From an uncultured Clostridia bacterium (GTDB taxonomy: Bacteria; Bacillota; Clostridia; Christensenellales; Borkfalkiaceae): DNA of 64,000 nt. Location: positions 1-64,000 of the forward strand of contig CAKQQS010000001.1 in the NCBI GenBank assembly GCA_934271255.1, given 5' to 3'. This document shows, piece after piece, positions 39,846 through 48,257 of the stretch (its first letter is position 1; each line of letters starts with the position of its first letter). A model generated the notes under the pieces. It was not told the DNA's origin. It saw only the letters and a list, made by a program, of their open reading frames with translations, and made no database searches. Position numbers and translations under genes: made by a program.

Positions 39846-42371
39846 TTAAAATCCTTGTTCCGTTCTGCTTATAATATCGTCTTGGAGCGACTTGGAAAGC
39901 GTCGTGAACAGCGCGCTGTACCCCGCGACTCTTACTACGAGATGTTTGTATTGTTCGGGATGTCTTTGCGCGTCCAAAAGCGTTTCTTTATCGACTACGT
40001 TAAACTGTACGTGCATGCCTTTCTGGTCGAAATACGCGCGTATCATATCGACGAACTTGTTAAGTCCTTCCTGTCCCGCAAGCGCGGACGGGTGGAACTT
40101 TTGGTTGTACAACGTGCCGTTGCTCGCCATACCGTGATTGAGCCTTGCAACCGAGTTAGCCGCCGCCGTCGGACCGTGCGTGTCTTTGCCCGCCGAAGGC
40201 GAAACACCGTCCGCAACGGGTTTAAACGCAATTCTGCCGTCGGGCGTTGCGCCCGTCTGCGCCCCCAAAGGAACGTTTGCCGATACGGGGTACAAGCCCG
40301 CCTGAAACTTTCCGCCGCGCGGGTTGTTATATTTAAGCAACGGTTTAACGTACGTATACTCGACTTCTCTTGCGAAATAATCCAAATCTTCCACGTCGTT
40401 GCCGAACTTGGGCAGTTCGTCTATCATATCGAGCAGTTTTTGGTACTTTGCTTGTTTTTCTTTCGATACGGTTGGCGACAAAAGTCCTTTCAAAACGGCT
40501 TCCAAATCTTTTTCGCTTACCGATTTGCCTTGTTTTTTCAAACTCGTCAAAACGTTTTCGACAACCTTTTTCGCCATGTGTTCTTCCATGCCTTTACCGA
40601 AATTGTCGTCCAACGCTTCTTTATATTCTTTAAGCGTCAATTTCTTTTGGTCGTAAACCAAAGTTTTTATAGCGTAAAGCGAATCCGCCATATTCGCTAT
40701 GCCGAAACCTTGCGGCCCCGTGAAATTGTAAATCGCGCCGCCTTCCTGCACCGTTTTACCGCTGCCGATACAGTCTTCTATCATCGAAGAAAGGAAAGGA
40801 AGCGGGCATCTTTCCGCGTGAGCGACGTCGATGGCGTTGTCCGCGTTTACGAGCAATTGTATGCAATATTCCATTTGCGTCTTATACGCGTTATAGAAAT
40901 CGTCGAACGTTTTAAAATCCGTTATTTCGCCCGTTTCGACGCCTACGAGTTCGCCCTTGTCCCTGCCGTTACGGAACACTAATTCCAACGGTCTGCACAT
41001 ATTAAAGAACGCCGCGTCGTGCCAACCTTCCGTCTTGCCCGCTTTCTGCGGTTCTACGCAGCCTATAATGTTGTACGTTCTTGCGTCTTCGAGAGTAAGT
41101 CCCCTTGACATCAGCGCAGGGATTATCACTTCGTCGTTATAGTACGCGGGGAGCCCTACGCCCGTTCTCGTACATTCCGCAGCCCTTACCAAAAGTTCTT
41201 GCGGCGAGCCGTTCCATACCCTTATCGAAAGGGACGGCTGGGGTAAATGAACGTGAATCGACGCGTCCAGACACATAAACGACAAGTCGTTGGTTACGTC
41301 CAACCCTTCTTCATTTTGTCCGCCGACGATAAGGTTCTGGAACAAACTGTATCCCGCAAACCCTTCCGCCGAAGCGACGTCTCTGCATTTGTTCAAGTCG
41401 TTGAGTTTTACCCACACGCAGTCGATGAGTTCCTGCGCGAAATCTCTCGTAATCGTCTTAGCGTCGATATCCGCTTTGAAGTACGGAAACATATATTGAT
41501 CGAATCTGCCCGGCGAAATGGAATGCCCGCTCGATTCTATTTGCAAAAGTTGTTGAATAAACCAAAAACTCTGGCACGCTTCCCAAAACGTCTTCGCGCC
41601 GTTTTCGGGTACGTTCGCGCAGTTTTTCGCTATTTGACGAAGTTCTTCCCGACGTTTCGGATCTGAACATTTCGACGCCATTTTTTCGGCAAGGTCGCTA
41701 TAACGTTTAGCGTATCCGACGACTGCGTCTATGCTTATAATCATCGCTTCGAGCAGACGCGATTTTTTCGCGTAATTCGCGTCGGATACCTTAACCGTTT
41801 TAAGTTCGTTTTGCACCCTTTCTCTCAGCCCTTTAAATCCGCTAGTCAATATCCAGTCGTAGTGAACGGTTACGTGCCCTACTCCGTTATAAAAATAGTT
41901 GCCCGGCGTGAATATATTGTGCGCCATTGCGGTAAGCGTTTCGGGAGCCATATAAGACGTCGCGAGTTCGCTCGTCGTTTTGCCTTTCCAGTATTTGTCC
42001 GCCTCTTTGAGTTCCGCCTTGGTTTTTTCGGAAATATAAAACGGATCCGCCGCGCGGTGTTCTACCGTGTCGAATTCGTTTTCCAGCCATTCGTAGGAAA
42101 ACTCGGGATAAGTCTGACAGCCCCTTGGCGCAAGCGTAGTCGAACCGACGACCAACTCTTCGTCGCGAATCGTTATGGGAATATTTTTCAAAATATGCTC
42201 GAACGCCTTTGCCCTTCTTATAATAAGCGGCTCGTTTTCCGTTGCTTTATAACTTTCGGTCAAAAGTTTCGCTCTCGCCGATTCTATTACGGGAAGTTTT
42301 GCGTAAAGATTATCTATAAGTCTTGTTATTCTATCCGTTTTCGGCGAACGTTCGCTGTTGTACTTATACAT
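39846..42371 (-). CDS. glycyl-radical diol dehydratase (B12-independent 1,2-propanediol dehydratase type)
   Basis: 841-aa signature enzyme of the compartment, predicted to convert 1,2-propanediol to propanal without B12. The catalytic thiyl site is Cys438 with Glu440 in IIGCVEPQKAGKTEGWHD; the radical site is Gly817 in RVAGYSALF near the C-terminus. PFL-family N-terminal blocks (ERSPKTDRITRL, EELVVGSTTLAPRG) are intact. ATG 42371 is preceded by AAGGAG; an earlier in-frame start has no site. The substrate call rests mainly on context (aldolase, PduP, rhaB); a glycerol or choline enzyme is less likely as choline lyase partners are missing. Confidence 0.92.
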   Translation of the reverse strand: MYKYNSERSPKTDRITRLIDNLYAKLPVIESARAKLLTESYKATENEPLIIRRAKAFEHILKNIPITIRDEELVVGSTTLAPRGCQTYPEFSYEWLENEFDTVEHRAADPFYISEKTKAELKEADKYWKGKTTSELATSYMAPETLTAMAHNIFTPGNYFYNGVGHVTVHYDWILTSGFKGLRERVQNELKTVKVSDANYAKKSRLLEAMIISIDAVVGYAKRYSDLAEKMASKCSDPKRREELRQIAKNCANVPENGAKTFWEACQSFWFIQQLLQIESSGHSISPGRFDQYMFPYFKADIDAKTITRDFAQELIDCVWVKLNDLNKCRDVASAEGFAGYSLFQNLIVGGQNEEGLDVTNDLSFMCLDASIHVHLPQPSLSIRVWNGSPQELLVRAAECTRTGVGLPAYYNDEVIIPALMSRGLTLEDARTYNIIGCVEPQKAGKTEGWHDAAFFNMCRPLELVFRNGRDKGELVGVETGEITDFKTFDDFYNAYKTQMEYCIQLLVNADNAIDVAHAERCPLPFLSSMIEDCIGSGKTVQEGGAIYNFTGPQGFGIANMADSLYAIKTLVYDQKKLTLKEYKEALDDNFGKGMEEHMAKKVVENVLTSLKKQGKSVSEKDLEAVLKGLLSPTVSKEKQAKYQKLLDMIDELPKFGNDVEDLDYFAREVEYTYVKPLLKYNNPRGGKFQAGLYPVSANVPLGAQTGATPDGRIAFKPVADGVSPSAGKDTHGPTAAANSVARLNHGMASNGTLYNQKFHPSALAGQEGLNKFVDMIRAYFDQKGMHVQFNVVDKETLLDAQRHPEQYKHLVVRVAGYSALFTTLSKSLQDDIISRTEQGF

Positions 42372-42444
42372 AAAAATCTCCTTATTCCTATTAAAACTGT
42401 ATCGAACGGGGAAAAACTCCCCCACATTTTCCAAGTTTGGTTTT

Positions 42445-42473
42445 ATTATAAAACATTATTATTATATTGTCAA
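42445..42473 (-). promoter_or_regulatory. promoter of the glycyl-radical enzyme operon
   Basis: Perfect consensus on the minus strand: TTGACA (42473-42468), 17 bp, TATAAT (42450-42445). The leader is about 67 nt. A perfect promoter for a catabolic operon implies control by repression. Confidence 0.85.
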
Positions 42474-42563
42474 GAGTTCACACAAAAAAATGTTGTTTTT
42501 TTACAAAGTTTTGTGTATTTGTGTTGTTTTGACCTTGTTTCATCAACTTATTTGCAAAAATAG

Positions 42564-42592
42564 TTGCCAAAAACCAACAAATGTTGTAAAAT
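42564..42592 (+). promoter_or_regulatory. promoter of the PHP phosphatase gene, with a palindrome in its spacer
   Basis: Plus strand TTGCCA (42564-42569), 17 bp, TAAAAT (42587-42592), with TG before the -10. The spacer holds CAACA-AA-TGTTG (42575-42586), a small palindrome that could be an operator. Confidence 0.6.
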
Positions 42593-42621
42593 GTTTACAT
42601 ATTCGGTTTTAAGGTGGTTTT

Positions 42622-43350
42622 ATGAAAATTATTTGCGATTTACACACGCACACCATTGCCAGCGGACACTACACGACGGACACGTTGACGATGATTGCAC
42701 GCGCGGCGAAAGACAAAGGACTAGAATATCTGGGCGTAACCGACCACACGAAAGGTATTCCCAACGCGGCGAAGGACGATTATTTTATCAATCTTAAAAC
42801 TCTTTCGCCTAAAAAACTGTTCGGAGTAAATATGCTTTACGGGGCGGAAGTCAATATCGCCGACGAGTTAGGACACGTGGATTTGAGCGAAGATATATTA
42901 AAAAAATTAGATTACGCGATTGCAAGCCTTCACGAAGAAGTGTTTCTTCCGCACGGCGAAAGCGCGAACACTAACGCTATTTTAAACGCAATGGACAACA
43001 AATACGTCAACATAATCGGACATCCCGAAAACGGCGCGTACCCCGTGAACTTTTCGCTTATTTGCGAAAAAGCGAAAGATACGGACACTATTATCGAACT
43101 CAATACCGAGTCGATAAGAAAAGACAGTTACAGAGGCGACCAGAGTTTGCTTGCGAAAGCGCTTATGCGCGAATGTAAAAAGTACGACTGCTACGTTTCG
43201 TTGGGTTCGGACAGCCACGGACAAAAACGAATAGGCGACCTAAGCGACGGCGTTCTTCTGCTCGAAGAAATCGGCGTCAACCCGAACAAAGTCGTCAATA
43301 CGAATATAGATTTGTTCAAACGGATTATCGACAAAAAAAGAATCAAATAA
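42622..43350 (+). CDS. PHP-domain phosphatase (YcdX-like)
   Basis: 242-aa metal-dependent hydrolase of the PHP family. Metal ligands: CDLHTHTIASGHY near residue 5, VTDHTKG near 39, GAEVNI near 74, ASLHEEV near 102, IGHPENG near 132 and SLGSDSHG near 201. Family members act as phosphatases on small phosphate esters; the substrate is unknown. It is divergent from the BMC operon and has its own promoter and terminator. Confidence 0.9.
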   Translation: MKIICDLHTHTIASGHYTTDTLTMIARAAKDKGLEYLGVTDHTKGIPNAAKDDYFINLKTLSPKKLFGVNMLYGAEVNIADELGHVDLSEDILKKLDYAIASLHEEVFLPHGESANTNAILNAMDNKYVNIIGHPENGAYPVNFSLICEKAKDTDTIIELNTESIRKDSYRGDQSLLAKALMRECKKYDCYVSLGSDSHGQKRIGDLSDGVLLLEEIGVNPNKVVNTNIDLFKRIIDKKRIK

Positions 43351-43355
43351 ACTTC

Positions 43356-43394
43356 GACGCTTCGCCGATTTTCGGCGAAGCGTCATTTCTTTGT
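43356..43394 (+). terminator. terminator of the PHP gene
   Basis: GACGCTTCGCCGA/TCGGCGAAGCGTC stem (43356-43384) followed by ATTTCTTTGTTTT, 5 nt after the stop. Confidence 0.85.
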
Positions 43395-43549
43395 TTTATC
43401 GCGGTTTTGTCGCGGGCGGTTCGCGTAATCTCCCTTTCGTTTTGTCGGGTAAGTTTATCGACCGCCGTATTTATTGTTTTTATCACGGCGATTTATTAAA
43501 CCGCCCCGTTCGTTTTATCGTACTCTCGCCTTGCGGCGGGAAAATCGTC

Positions 43550-43586
43550 TTAAAAAAGAAAAATCCCCTTAACCCTGACGGTTAAG
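43550..43586 (-). terminator. terminator of the 32-codon gene
   Basis: Minus-strand CTTAACC (43586-43580), GTCAG loop, GGTTAAG (43574-43568), then GGGATTTTTCTTTTTT. The region 43395-43549 beyond it shows no credible gene on either strand. Confidence 0.75.
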
Positions 43587-43611
43587 AGTACCCATTCTTG
43601 TTTGTTTAAAA

Positions 43612-43710
43612 TTAAAATCTGTTATTGTTGTTCATGAACATGAGCCATAACATAGGAACTTCTTCCATTTTTTCAAACAAACCTTTTTTCTTGTTCTTGT
43701 TGTCCTTCAT
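43612..43710 (-). CDS. 32-aa peptide with its own transcription unit
   Basis: Short ORF MKDNKNKKKGLFEKMEEV then PMLWLMFMNNNNRF. The basic first third (five Lys in residues 2-9) is followed by an amphipathic stretch and a hydrophobic Met/Leu/Trp patch. AAAGGAG stands 9 nt before the ATG, a consensus promoter lies at 43805-43833, and a terminator follows the stop. These signals together argue for a real gene. It could be a regulatory or membrane-active peptide, or the ORF could ride on a small RNA. No family recognised. Confidence 0.6.
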   Translation of the reverse strand: MKDNKNKKKGLFEKMEEVPMLWLMFMNNNNRF

Positions 43711-43804
43711 AATAAATATCTCCTTTGCGTTTATTAAAAACGGAAACGAACAAGCAAATTCAGTTTTTAACCGAAAATGCTTTCGCTTTTCCGATTTCGC
43801 CTAT

Positions 43805-43833
43805 ATATTAGCACTAAAAAAAACCGATGTCAA
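43805..43833 (-). promoter_or_regulatory. promoter of the 32-codon gene, overlapping a terminator
   Basis: Minus strand TTGACA (43833-43828), 17 bp, TAATAT (43810-43805). The -35 hexamer lies inside the hairpin that terminates the upstream gene. The predicted leader is about 88 nt. Confidence 0.7.
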
Positions 43834-43850
43834 ACGTTTAACATCGGTTT
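43815..43850 (-). terminator. terminator of the methyltransferase-like gene
   Basis: AAACCGATGT (43850-43841) pairs with ACATCGGTTT (43830-43821) around a 10-nt loop, followed by a T run. It starts 12 nt after the stop at 43862. Confidence 0.9.
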
Positions 43851-43861
43851 TTTAATATTTT

Positions 43862-44767
43862 TTAAATATTTTCCAAATAGTATTTTATGCTTTCTTCTAT
43901 CCAGTATCTGAACTCTACGTCGGGCAGTTTTTTCTCGAAAGGTTTTATTTTTTTATAAAAATACGCCCCGTCTACCTGACTTTCCCAAACGTCCGCGAAA
44001 CAAAAATCGTACTCGCCCGCTTTAACCGTTTTCAAGTATTCGATTGCGTCCGCTTTGATTATTTTGATTTTTTGTTTGTTGATAAAATGCGGAAAAATCT
44101 CGGCGTTGAAAATGTCGATGACTTCTTGACTCAACTCGATTATCGTAATCTCGGAAACGTCTTTTTTCAGCGCGCACGTAAACGGATAATACCCTAACCC
44201 CAAACCTAAAACCAAAACTTTGCCGTGAGCCCGTTTTATGTCTTCCCGCATCGAAAAAATCTCCGACGGACAAATACTCATCCACGGCATATCGCCTTCG
44301 TAAATTGCGGGAAAAGTTACTTTCTTGGTGCAAAACCCCAACTTCGACACGCAAAGCCCGTTATAAAAATCGGGTTCGTCGTACTGAAAAATCTCGCCTT
44401 TGTCGTACGTTGCGTTCGTCAGAAAGAACTTGCCTATGCGTTTGTCTTTCACCTTGACGGCGTTTAAGTAGGCGTCCTTTTTAAACCAACTTTCGTCAAA
44501 CTTTTTTGAAAGGTTAAACAATCGGTAAATATATTCCTTGTCCCCGCGTTCCCAAAGATTCAGCGAATCGCAAAAGGTATAAACGACGTAATACAGTTCC
44601 CAGTCGTTTTTGAAAACCCCGTTCTTTATTAAAAACTCCGTTTGTTCTTTGGTGTAAGCGTTTTTAATCTTTTCGATTTTCGCGGCGTCGTATTCCGCCA
44701 CGGGCGCGTTTCCGTTGATATAAACGGAAATCTCGCTGCTCAATTCTACCGACTCGTTTTTATCCAT
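43862..44767 (-). CDS. spermidine-synthase-like SAM methyltransferase-fold protein
   Basis: 301-aa protein. The C-terminal half has a class I SAM fold: motif I VLVLGLGLGYYPFTCAL near residue 183, acidic strand ITIIELSQEVIDIFN, then IIKADAIEYL and YDFCFADVWE. The N-terminal half is helical and unrecognised. The layout resembles spermidine-synthase-like proteins, but the polyamine site is not convincing, so the substrate is open. Its start is 3 bp after lgt. Confidence 0.7.
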   Translation of the reverse strand: MDKNESVELSSEISVYINGNAPVAEYDAAKIEKIKNAYTKEQTEFLIKNGVFKNDWELYYVVYTFCDSLNLWERGDKEYIYRLFNLSKKFDESWFKKDAYLNAVKVKDKRIGKFFLTNATYDKGEIFQYDEPDFYNGLCVSKLGFCTKKVTFPAIYEGDMPWMSICPSEIFSMREDIKRAHGKVLVLGLGLGYYPFTCALKKDVSEITIIELSQEVIDIFNAEIFPHFINKQKIKIIKADAIEYLKTVKAGEYDFCFADVWESQVDGAYFYKKIKPFEKKLPDVEFRYWIEESIKYYLENI

Positions 44768-44770
44768 AAA

Positions 44771-45712
44771 TTATTCCGAAACGTCGTCCCCGCCGTCGTC
44801 GTCTTTTTCTTCATTCTTATCGACTAAGCCGTCGTTCGTTTCGTCGGCGTCAACTACCGCTTCCGTTTCTTCGGGGGTTTCTTTTTTAGTCCGGTGGTCT
44901 TCGTACGGCAACGTGTTAAACGCAATCAAAGCGTTCTTTATGATACCTTTTTTACAAAGAATATGTATCGTTAAAATTATTACGCCCGTAAGTTCAAACA
45001 AAATAGACGTAAACTGCGAACTCGTAAAGCCCTGTATTCCCATAAAGTTGCCGCGCGCGACGTCGTCTCTGAAATACTCTATGATAAATCTCCAAAGTCC
45101 GTACGAAATCAAGTACACGGGGAACATATATCTTTTGTCTTTAAAGTACAATACCGTGGTTATCGCGAAAAGCACGAACAAGAAAATCGCTTCAAACAGT
45201 TGCGTGGGTACTCTTTTTACGCCGTTCATGACGATGCCGTACCAAGCGTCCGTTTCTTTGCCGTGACAACAACCCGCGAAAAAACAGCCGATTCGACCGA
45301 ATCCGTGCGCAAGGGTTATCGCCGCGGGCGCAAGGTTGAATATCTTTTTGAACTCTACGAGATGTATCATTCCTTTCTTTTTAAAATAAAAATGGCCGAC
45401 TCCGAAGTAAACGGCAAGGTAAGTTACCGCGCCGCCGATAACTCCCGGCATTACGGTTATACCGTTTTTGAGCGAAAATCCGTTACCGTTGACTGCCGAA
45501 ACTATGCCTTGCGCTAACGCGGCGATAAAAAATCCGCCCGCAATGGCGCATACGCCCGTCATCAGTCCGAAGTTCTGAACGTCGACGTCGATTTTCGTTT
45601 TGTCCGTGAATATTCTATATACCAAAAGCGCGGAAACAAGCGCGATTGCCATCATTATTCCGTAAAGGTATACTCCTTGTCCGAATATCGTAAATAAAGG
45701 ATCGGGATACAT
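44771..45712 (-). CDS. lgt: prolipoprotein diacylglyceryl transferase
   Basis: 313-aa membrane enzyme that adds diacylglycerol to the lipobox Cys of prolipoproteins. About seven helices; the Lgt signature HGFGRIGCFFAGCCHG lies near residue 135, and the C-terminal helix contains ISYGLWRFIIEYFRDD. The last ~40 residues are a very acidic cytosolic tail (TPEETEAVVDADETNDG, EEKDDDGGDD), which is not part of the core enzyme. Confidence 0.94.
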   Translation of the reverse strand: MYPDPLFTIFGQGVYLYGIMMAIALVSALLVYRIFTDKTKIDVDVQNFGLMTGVCAIAGGFFIAALAQGIVSAVNGNGFSLKNGITVMPGVIGGAVTYLAVYFGVGHFYFKKKGMIHLVEFKKIFNLAPAAITLAHGFGRIGCFFAGCCHGKETDAWYGIVMNGVKRVPTQLFEAIFLFVLFAITTVLYFKDKRYMFPVYLISYGLWRFIIEYFRDDVARGNFMGIQGFTSSQFTSILFELTGVIILTIHILCKKGIIKNALIAFNTLPYEDHRTKKETPEETEAVVDADETNDGLVDKNEEKDDDGGDDVSE

Positions 45713-45741
45713 TGTATTTTCTCCTATGTTAAATTAAACTT

Positions 45742-45770
45742 ATTTTAAACCATTGACGGTAAAAAGTCAA
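45742..45770 (-). promoter_or_regulatory. promoter of lgt
   Basis: Minus strand TTGACT (45770-45765), 17 bp, TAAAAT (45747-45742). It overlaps the last codon of the PAP2 gene; AGGAGAAAATACA is the ribosome site. Confidence 0.65.
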
Positions 45771-46726
45771 CTCTCGTTGCCGTTTTGGTTATATTTAGCG
45801 ATAATTTTTTTCAAAATAAAGTTTGAAAAAATATAACACAAAATCGTCGAGCCCGTTCCCGCCAAAACGTCGCTTAAATAGTGAGCCCCCATCACGAGCC
45901 TTGAAAACATTACTATTGCCGTAAACAACACCGCGAACGAGTACAAAGCCCGCGTTTTCGTCTTATCGACGCTATCAAGACGTTTCGGAAGGGCAAACAA
46001 CGTAATAAGAGTAGCGGCCGAACACGAATGCCCCGACGGGAAAGACGAAAAAGCGTCTTTACCGAGCCCGAGCGTTTTGTATTTTTCGATTAAGTTGCGT
46101 TTGCCTTGCGGAAGATACCACGCCGTGTACATATCGGCGTCGCCGCCCGCGTACGCAATCGCTCTGAATCTCGTTCTGCCCCAAAAAAACTTTATGCCGT
46201 GAACGATTATTTCCGTCATCGCGCAAGTAACGACGGCGACGAAAGCAAACTTCAACAAAGCCCTTTTCGTTTCGGGTTTCATTCTGTAAACGACGTACCA
46301 TACCAAAAGAGTAACCGCCGCAGCAAGAAAAACTTCCGCCAAAATTATCGCGACGTGTCGTCTGTCGAAAGAGTTCGTCAGGTTTGAAATATTCTTAAAC
46401 ATTCTGTTAAACCCGAAAAACAACACGCCGAACGTTATCGCCAAACACAACGCTTTCAGAAAGATTTGCGTCTTTTTAGCGTACGTTTCGGGGACGTTTG
46501 CGTAAAACACGCTCACAGCGAAAGACGATACGGCGTATACGGGCATTTCCCCTATTACGGCGAAAACTCTTCCGAAAAGGTTGTCCGAATAATACTCGCC
46601 CGTCTTTACGTCGGCTATCGCTCGGGATATCCGAAAGTCGTACACGCTTGCAAGCGCGAACGCCACGACGTACGCAAGTGCGAAACAAATATAAAATATC
46701 GTCTTTTTGTCTTTAAAGTTAATCAT
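45767..46726 (-). CDS. PAP2-family membrane phosphatase
   Basis: 319-aa membrane protein with about seven helices. The three phosphatase motifs are present: KFFWGRTRFR (motif 1 variant), FSSFPSGHSCSAAT (motif 2) and SRLVMGAHYLSDVLAG (motif 3). It probably dephosphorylates a lipid such as undecaprenyl pyrophosphate or phosphatidic acid. ATG overlaps the map stop by 4 bp. Confidence 0.9.
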   Translation of the reverse strand: MINFKDKKTIFYICFALAYVVAFALASVYDFRISRAIADVKTGEYYSDNLFGRVFAVIGEMPVYAVSSFAVSVFYANVPETYAKKTQIFLKALCLAITFGVLFFGFNRMFKNISNLTNSFDRRHVAIILAEVFLAAAVTLLVWYVVYRMKPETKRALLKFAFVAVVTCAMTEIIVHGIKFFWGRTRFRAIAYAGGDADMYTAWYLPQGKRNLIEKYKTLGLGKDAFSSFPSGHSCSAATLITLFALPKRLDSVDKTKTRALYSFAVLFTAIVMFSRLVMGAHYLSDVLAGTGSTILCYIFSNFILKKIIAKYNQNGNES

Positions 46727-47580
46727 TCCGATAAAATCTCAAATCCGTCTTCCGTAATTAAAACCATATTCTCGACCTGCGCGGAAAGTTTTCTGTCGGC
46801 GGTGTAAATAGTCCAACCGTTCGCGCTGTCGCAAAATACTTTTCTCGTGCCTTCGTTTATCATGGGTTCTATCGTAAATATCATGCCCGGAACAAGCACG
46901 AGCCCCGTGTTAAGTTCGCCGACGTGACAAACGTAAGGATCTTCGTGCATTTGAAGCCCTACGCCGTGCCCGCCTATTTCCCTTACGACGGAAAATCCGT
47001 TAGCCTTGGCGTGTCTGTTTATATAATAACCTATATCGCCTAATCTCGAATAAGGTTTCAGATGTTCTTCCGCAATCTTTACCGCTTCTTTCGTCGTCTG
47101 AATAAGTCTTCTCGCTTTGTCGCCTACAAATCCCAACGCAAACATTCTCGACGCGTCGCCGAAATATCCGTCGTAAATCGTCGTGCAGTCGACGTTGATT
47201 ATGTCGCCGTCGCGTAAAATATCCTTCTCGCTCGGTATACCGTGGCATACCTGATCGTTTACCGACGTGCATACGCTTTTGGGAAAGCCTTCGTAGTTCA
47301 ACGGCGCGGGGATTCCTTTATATTTCAACGTGGTGTTATAAACGACGTCGTCTATATCTTGCGTGGACATTCCTATTCTTATGCGTTTTTCCACTTCGTC
47401 AAGCACGAGAGAGTTTATTCTTCCCGCTTCTCTGATACCTTTGATTTGTTCTTTGTTCTTTATCATCGCTCTGGTAGGTATCTGCGCGCCTTTCTTTTTT
47501 AAAATCGCAAGTTTTTCGTCCATAGATTTGTGGCAAACTTCATAATCGAGTCCGCTTCCGCACCAACATTTTTCTTCCAT
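46723..47580 (-). CDS. map: methionine aminopeptidase, type I, with SEC-C-like zinc motif
   Basis: 285-aa enzyme removing N-terminal Met. Metal ligands are seen in DIINVDCTTIYDGYFGDASRMF (two Asp), GGHGVGLQMHEDP (His), IFTIEPMIN (Glu) and QVENMVLITEDG (Glu). The N-terminal ~20 residues (KCWCGSGLDYEVCH) form a SEC-C-like zinc-binding motif, as in some Firmicute MetAPs that dock on the ribosome. Coupled to PAP2 and 9 bp downstream of mntP. Confidence 0.95.
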   Translation of the reverse strand: MEEKCWCGSGLDYEVCHKSMDEKLAILKKKGAQIPTRAMIKNKEQIKGIREAGRINSLVLDEVEKRIRIGMSTQDIDDVVYNTTLKYKGIPAPLNYEGFPKSVCTSVNDQVCHGIPSEKDILRDGDIINVDCTTIYDGYFGDASRMFALGFVGDKARRLIQTTKEAVKIAEEHLKPYSRLGDIGYYINRHAKANGFSVVREIGGHGVGLQMHEDPYVCHVGELNTGLVLVPGMIFTIEPMINEGTRKVFCDSANGWTIYTADRKLSAQVENMVLITEDGFEILSE

Positions 47581-47589
47581 ATCTCACCT

Positions 47590-48180
47590 TTATATAAATA
47601 TCTCTACGAGCGTTTTTATCGCTACGCCGTATAAAATAAGTATTCCTGCTATCGTCGCTTTGTTGCCCAGCACGTCGCCTAAAAACTTGCCGATCAACAA
47701 ACCCGCCGCTATCATTATTGCCGTTATTCCCGTAATTATCGCTATCGCGACGAATATGTCGACGGGCGCGGCTACGAGAGTTATTCCTACGGCGAAAGCG
47801 TCTATGCTCGTCGCTATCGCCTGAATTGTCAAAATCTTATAAGTGAACGCGCTTTGCTCTTCTTTCGCTTCGGTATCCGCGTTGTCTTTGTCTTTCTTTT
47901 TCGATTGAACGATTACGTCTACGAGCATTTTCGTAGCGAGCGCGAAAAATATCGCGAAAGAAACGTAGCCCGAGTATTTCGTAACGAATTTGCCTGCGAC
48001 AAGGCTGCCGAAATAGTAGCCGATGAGCGGCATAACCCCTTGAAACAGCGCGAAAAAGACTGGCATCGCTATAATTTTGTCTTTTTTTATATCTTTATAA
48101 GACGTCATGTTGGATATCGTTACCGCGAAAGCGTCAAGCGATAAAACGAGTCCTACGAGAATTATTTCGTATACTTTCAA
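47590..48180 (-). CDS. mntP: MntP-like manganese efflux pump
   Basis: 196-aa membrane protein with six helices in two repeats, each carrying the SxDAFAV motif (LVLSLDAFAVTISNM near 13 and IATSIDAFAVGITLV near 119). This is the MntP family that exports Mn2+. No yybP-ykoY manganese riboswitch was found upstream. The inter-repeat loop (KKKDKDNADTEAKEEQ) is charged. Confidence 0.92.
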   Translation of the reverse strand: MKVYEIILVGLVLSLDAFAVTISNMTSYKDIKKDKIIAMPVFFALFQGVMPLIGYYFGSLVAGKFVTKYSGYVSFAIFFALATKMLVDVIVQSKKKDKDNADTEAKEEQSAFTYKILTIQAIATSIDAFAVGITLVAAPVDIFVAIAIITGITAIMIAAGLLIGKFLGDVLGNKATIAGILILYGVAIKTLVEIFI

Positions 48181-48198
48181 TTTTGCTCCCGAAACATC

Positions 48199-48228
48199 TT
48201 GATTTTACTTTTTATTATATGCTATACT
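48199..48228 (+). promoter_or_regulatory. promoter of ung
   Basis: Plus strand TTGATT (48199-48204), 18 bp, TATACT (48223-48228) with extended-10 TGC. Confidence 0.6.
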
Positions 48229-48257
48229 TATAACATAAATCAAAGAAGGATTCTGTT

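Noticed and set aside
39711..40982. 423-codon plus-strand ORF opposite the glycyl-radical enzyme gene
   Set aside because: Antisense shadow: its frame is open only because of the codon use of the real gene; the protein is rich in Arg, Phe and Tyr and has no recognisable motif or ribosome site.
43391..43585. 64-codon plus ORF after the PHP gene
   Set aside because: Starts inside the terminator region, no ribosome site, and overlaps a terminator of the opposite small gene.
48181..48257. Manganese (yybP-ykoY) riboswitch before mntP
   Set aside because: The gap is only 77 bp and none of the conserved yybP-ykoY blocks is present.
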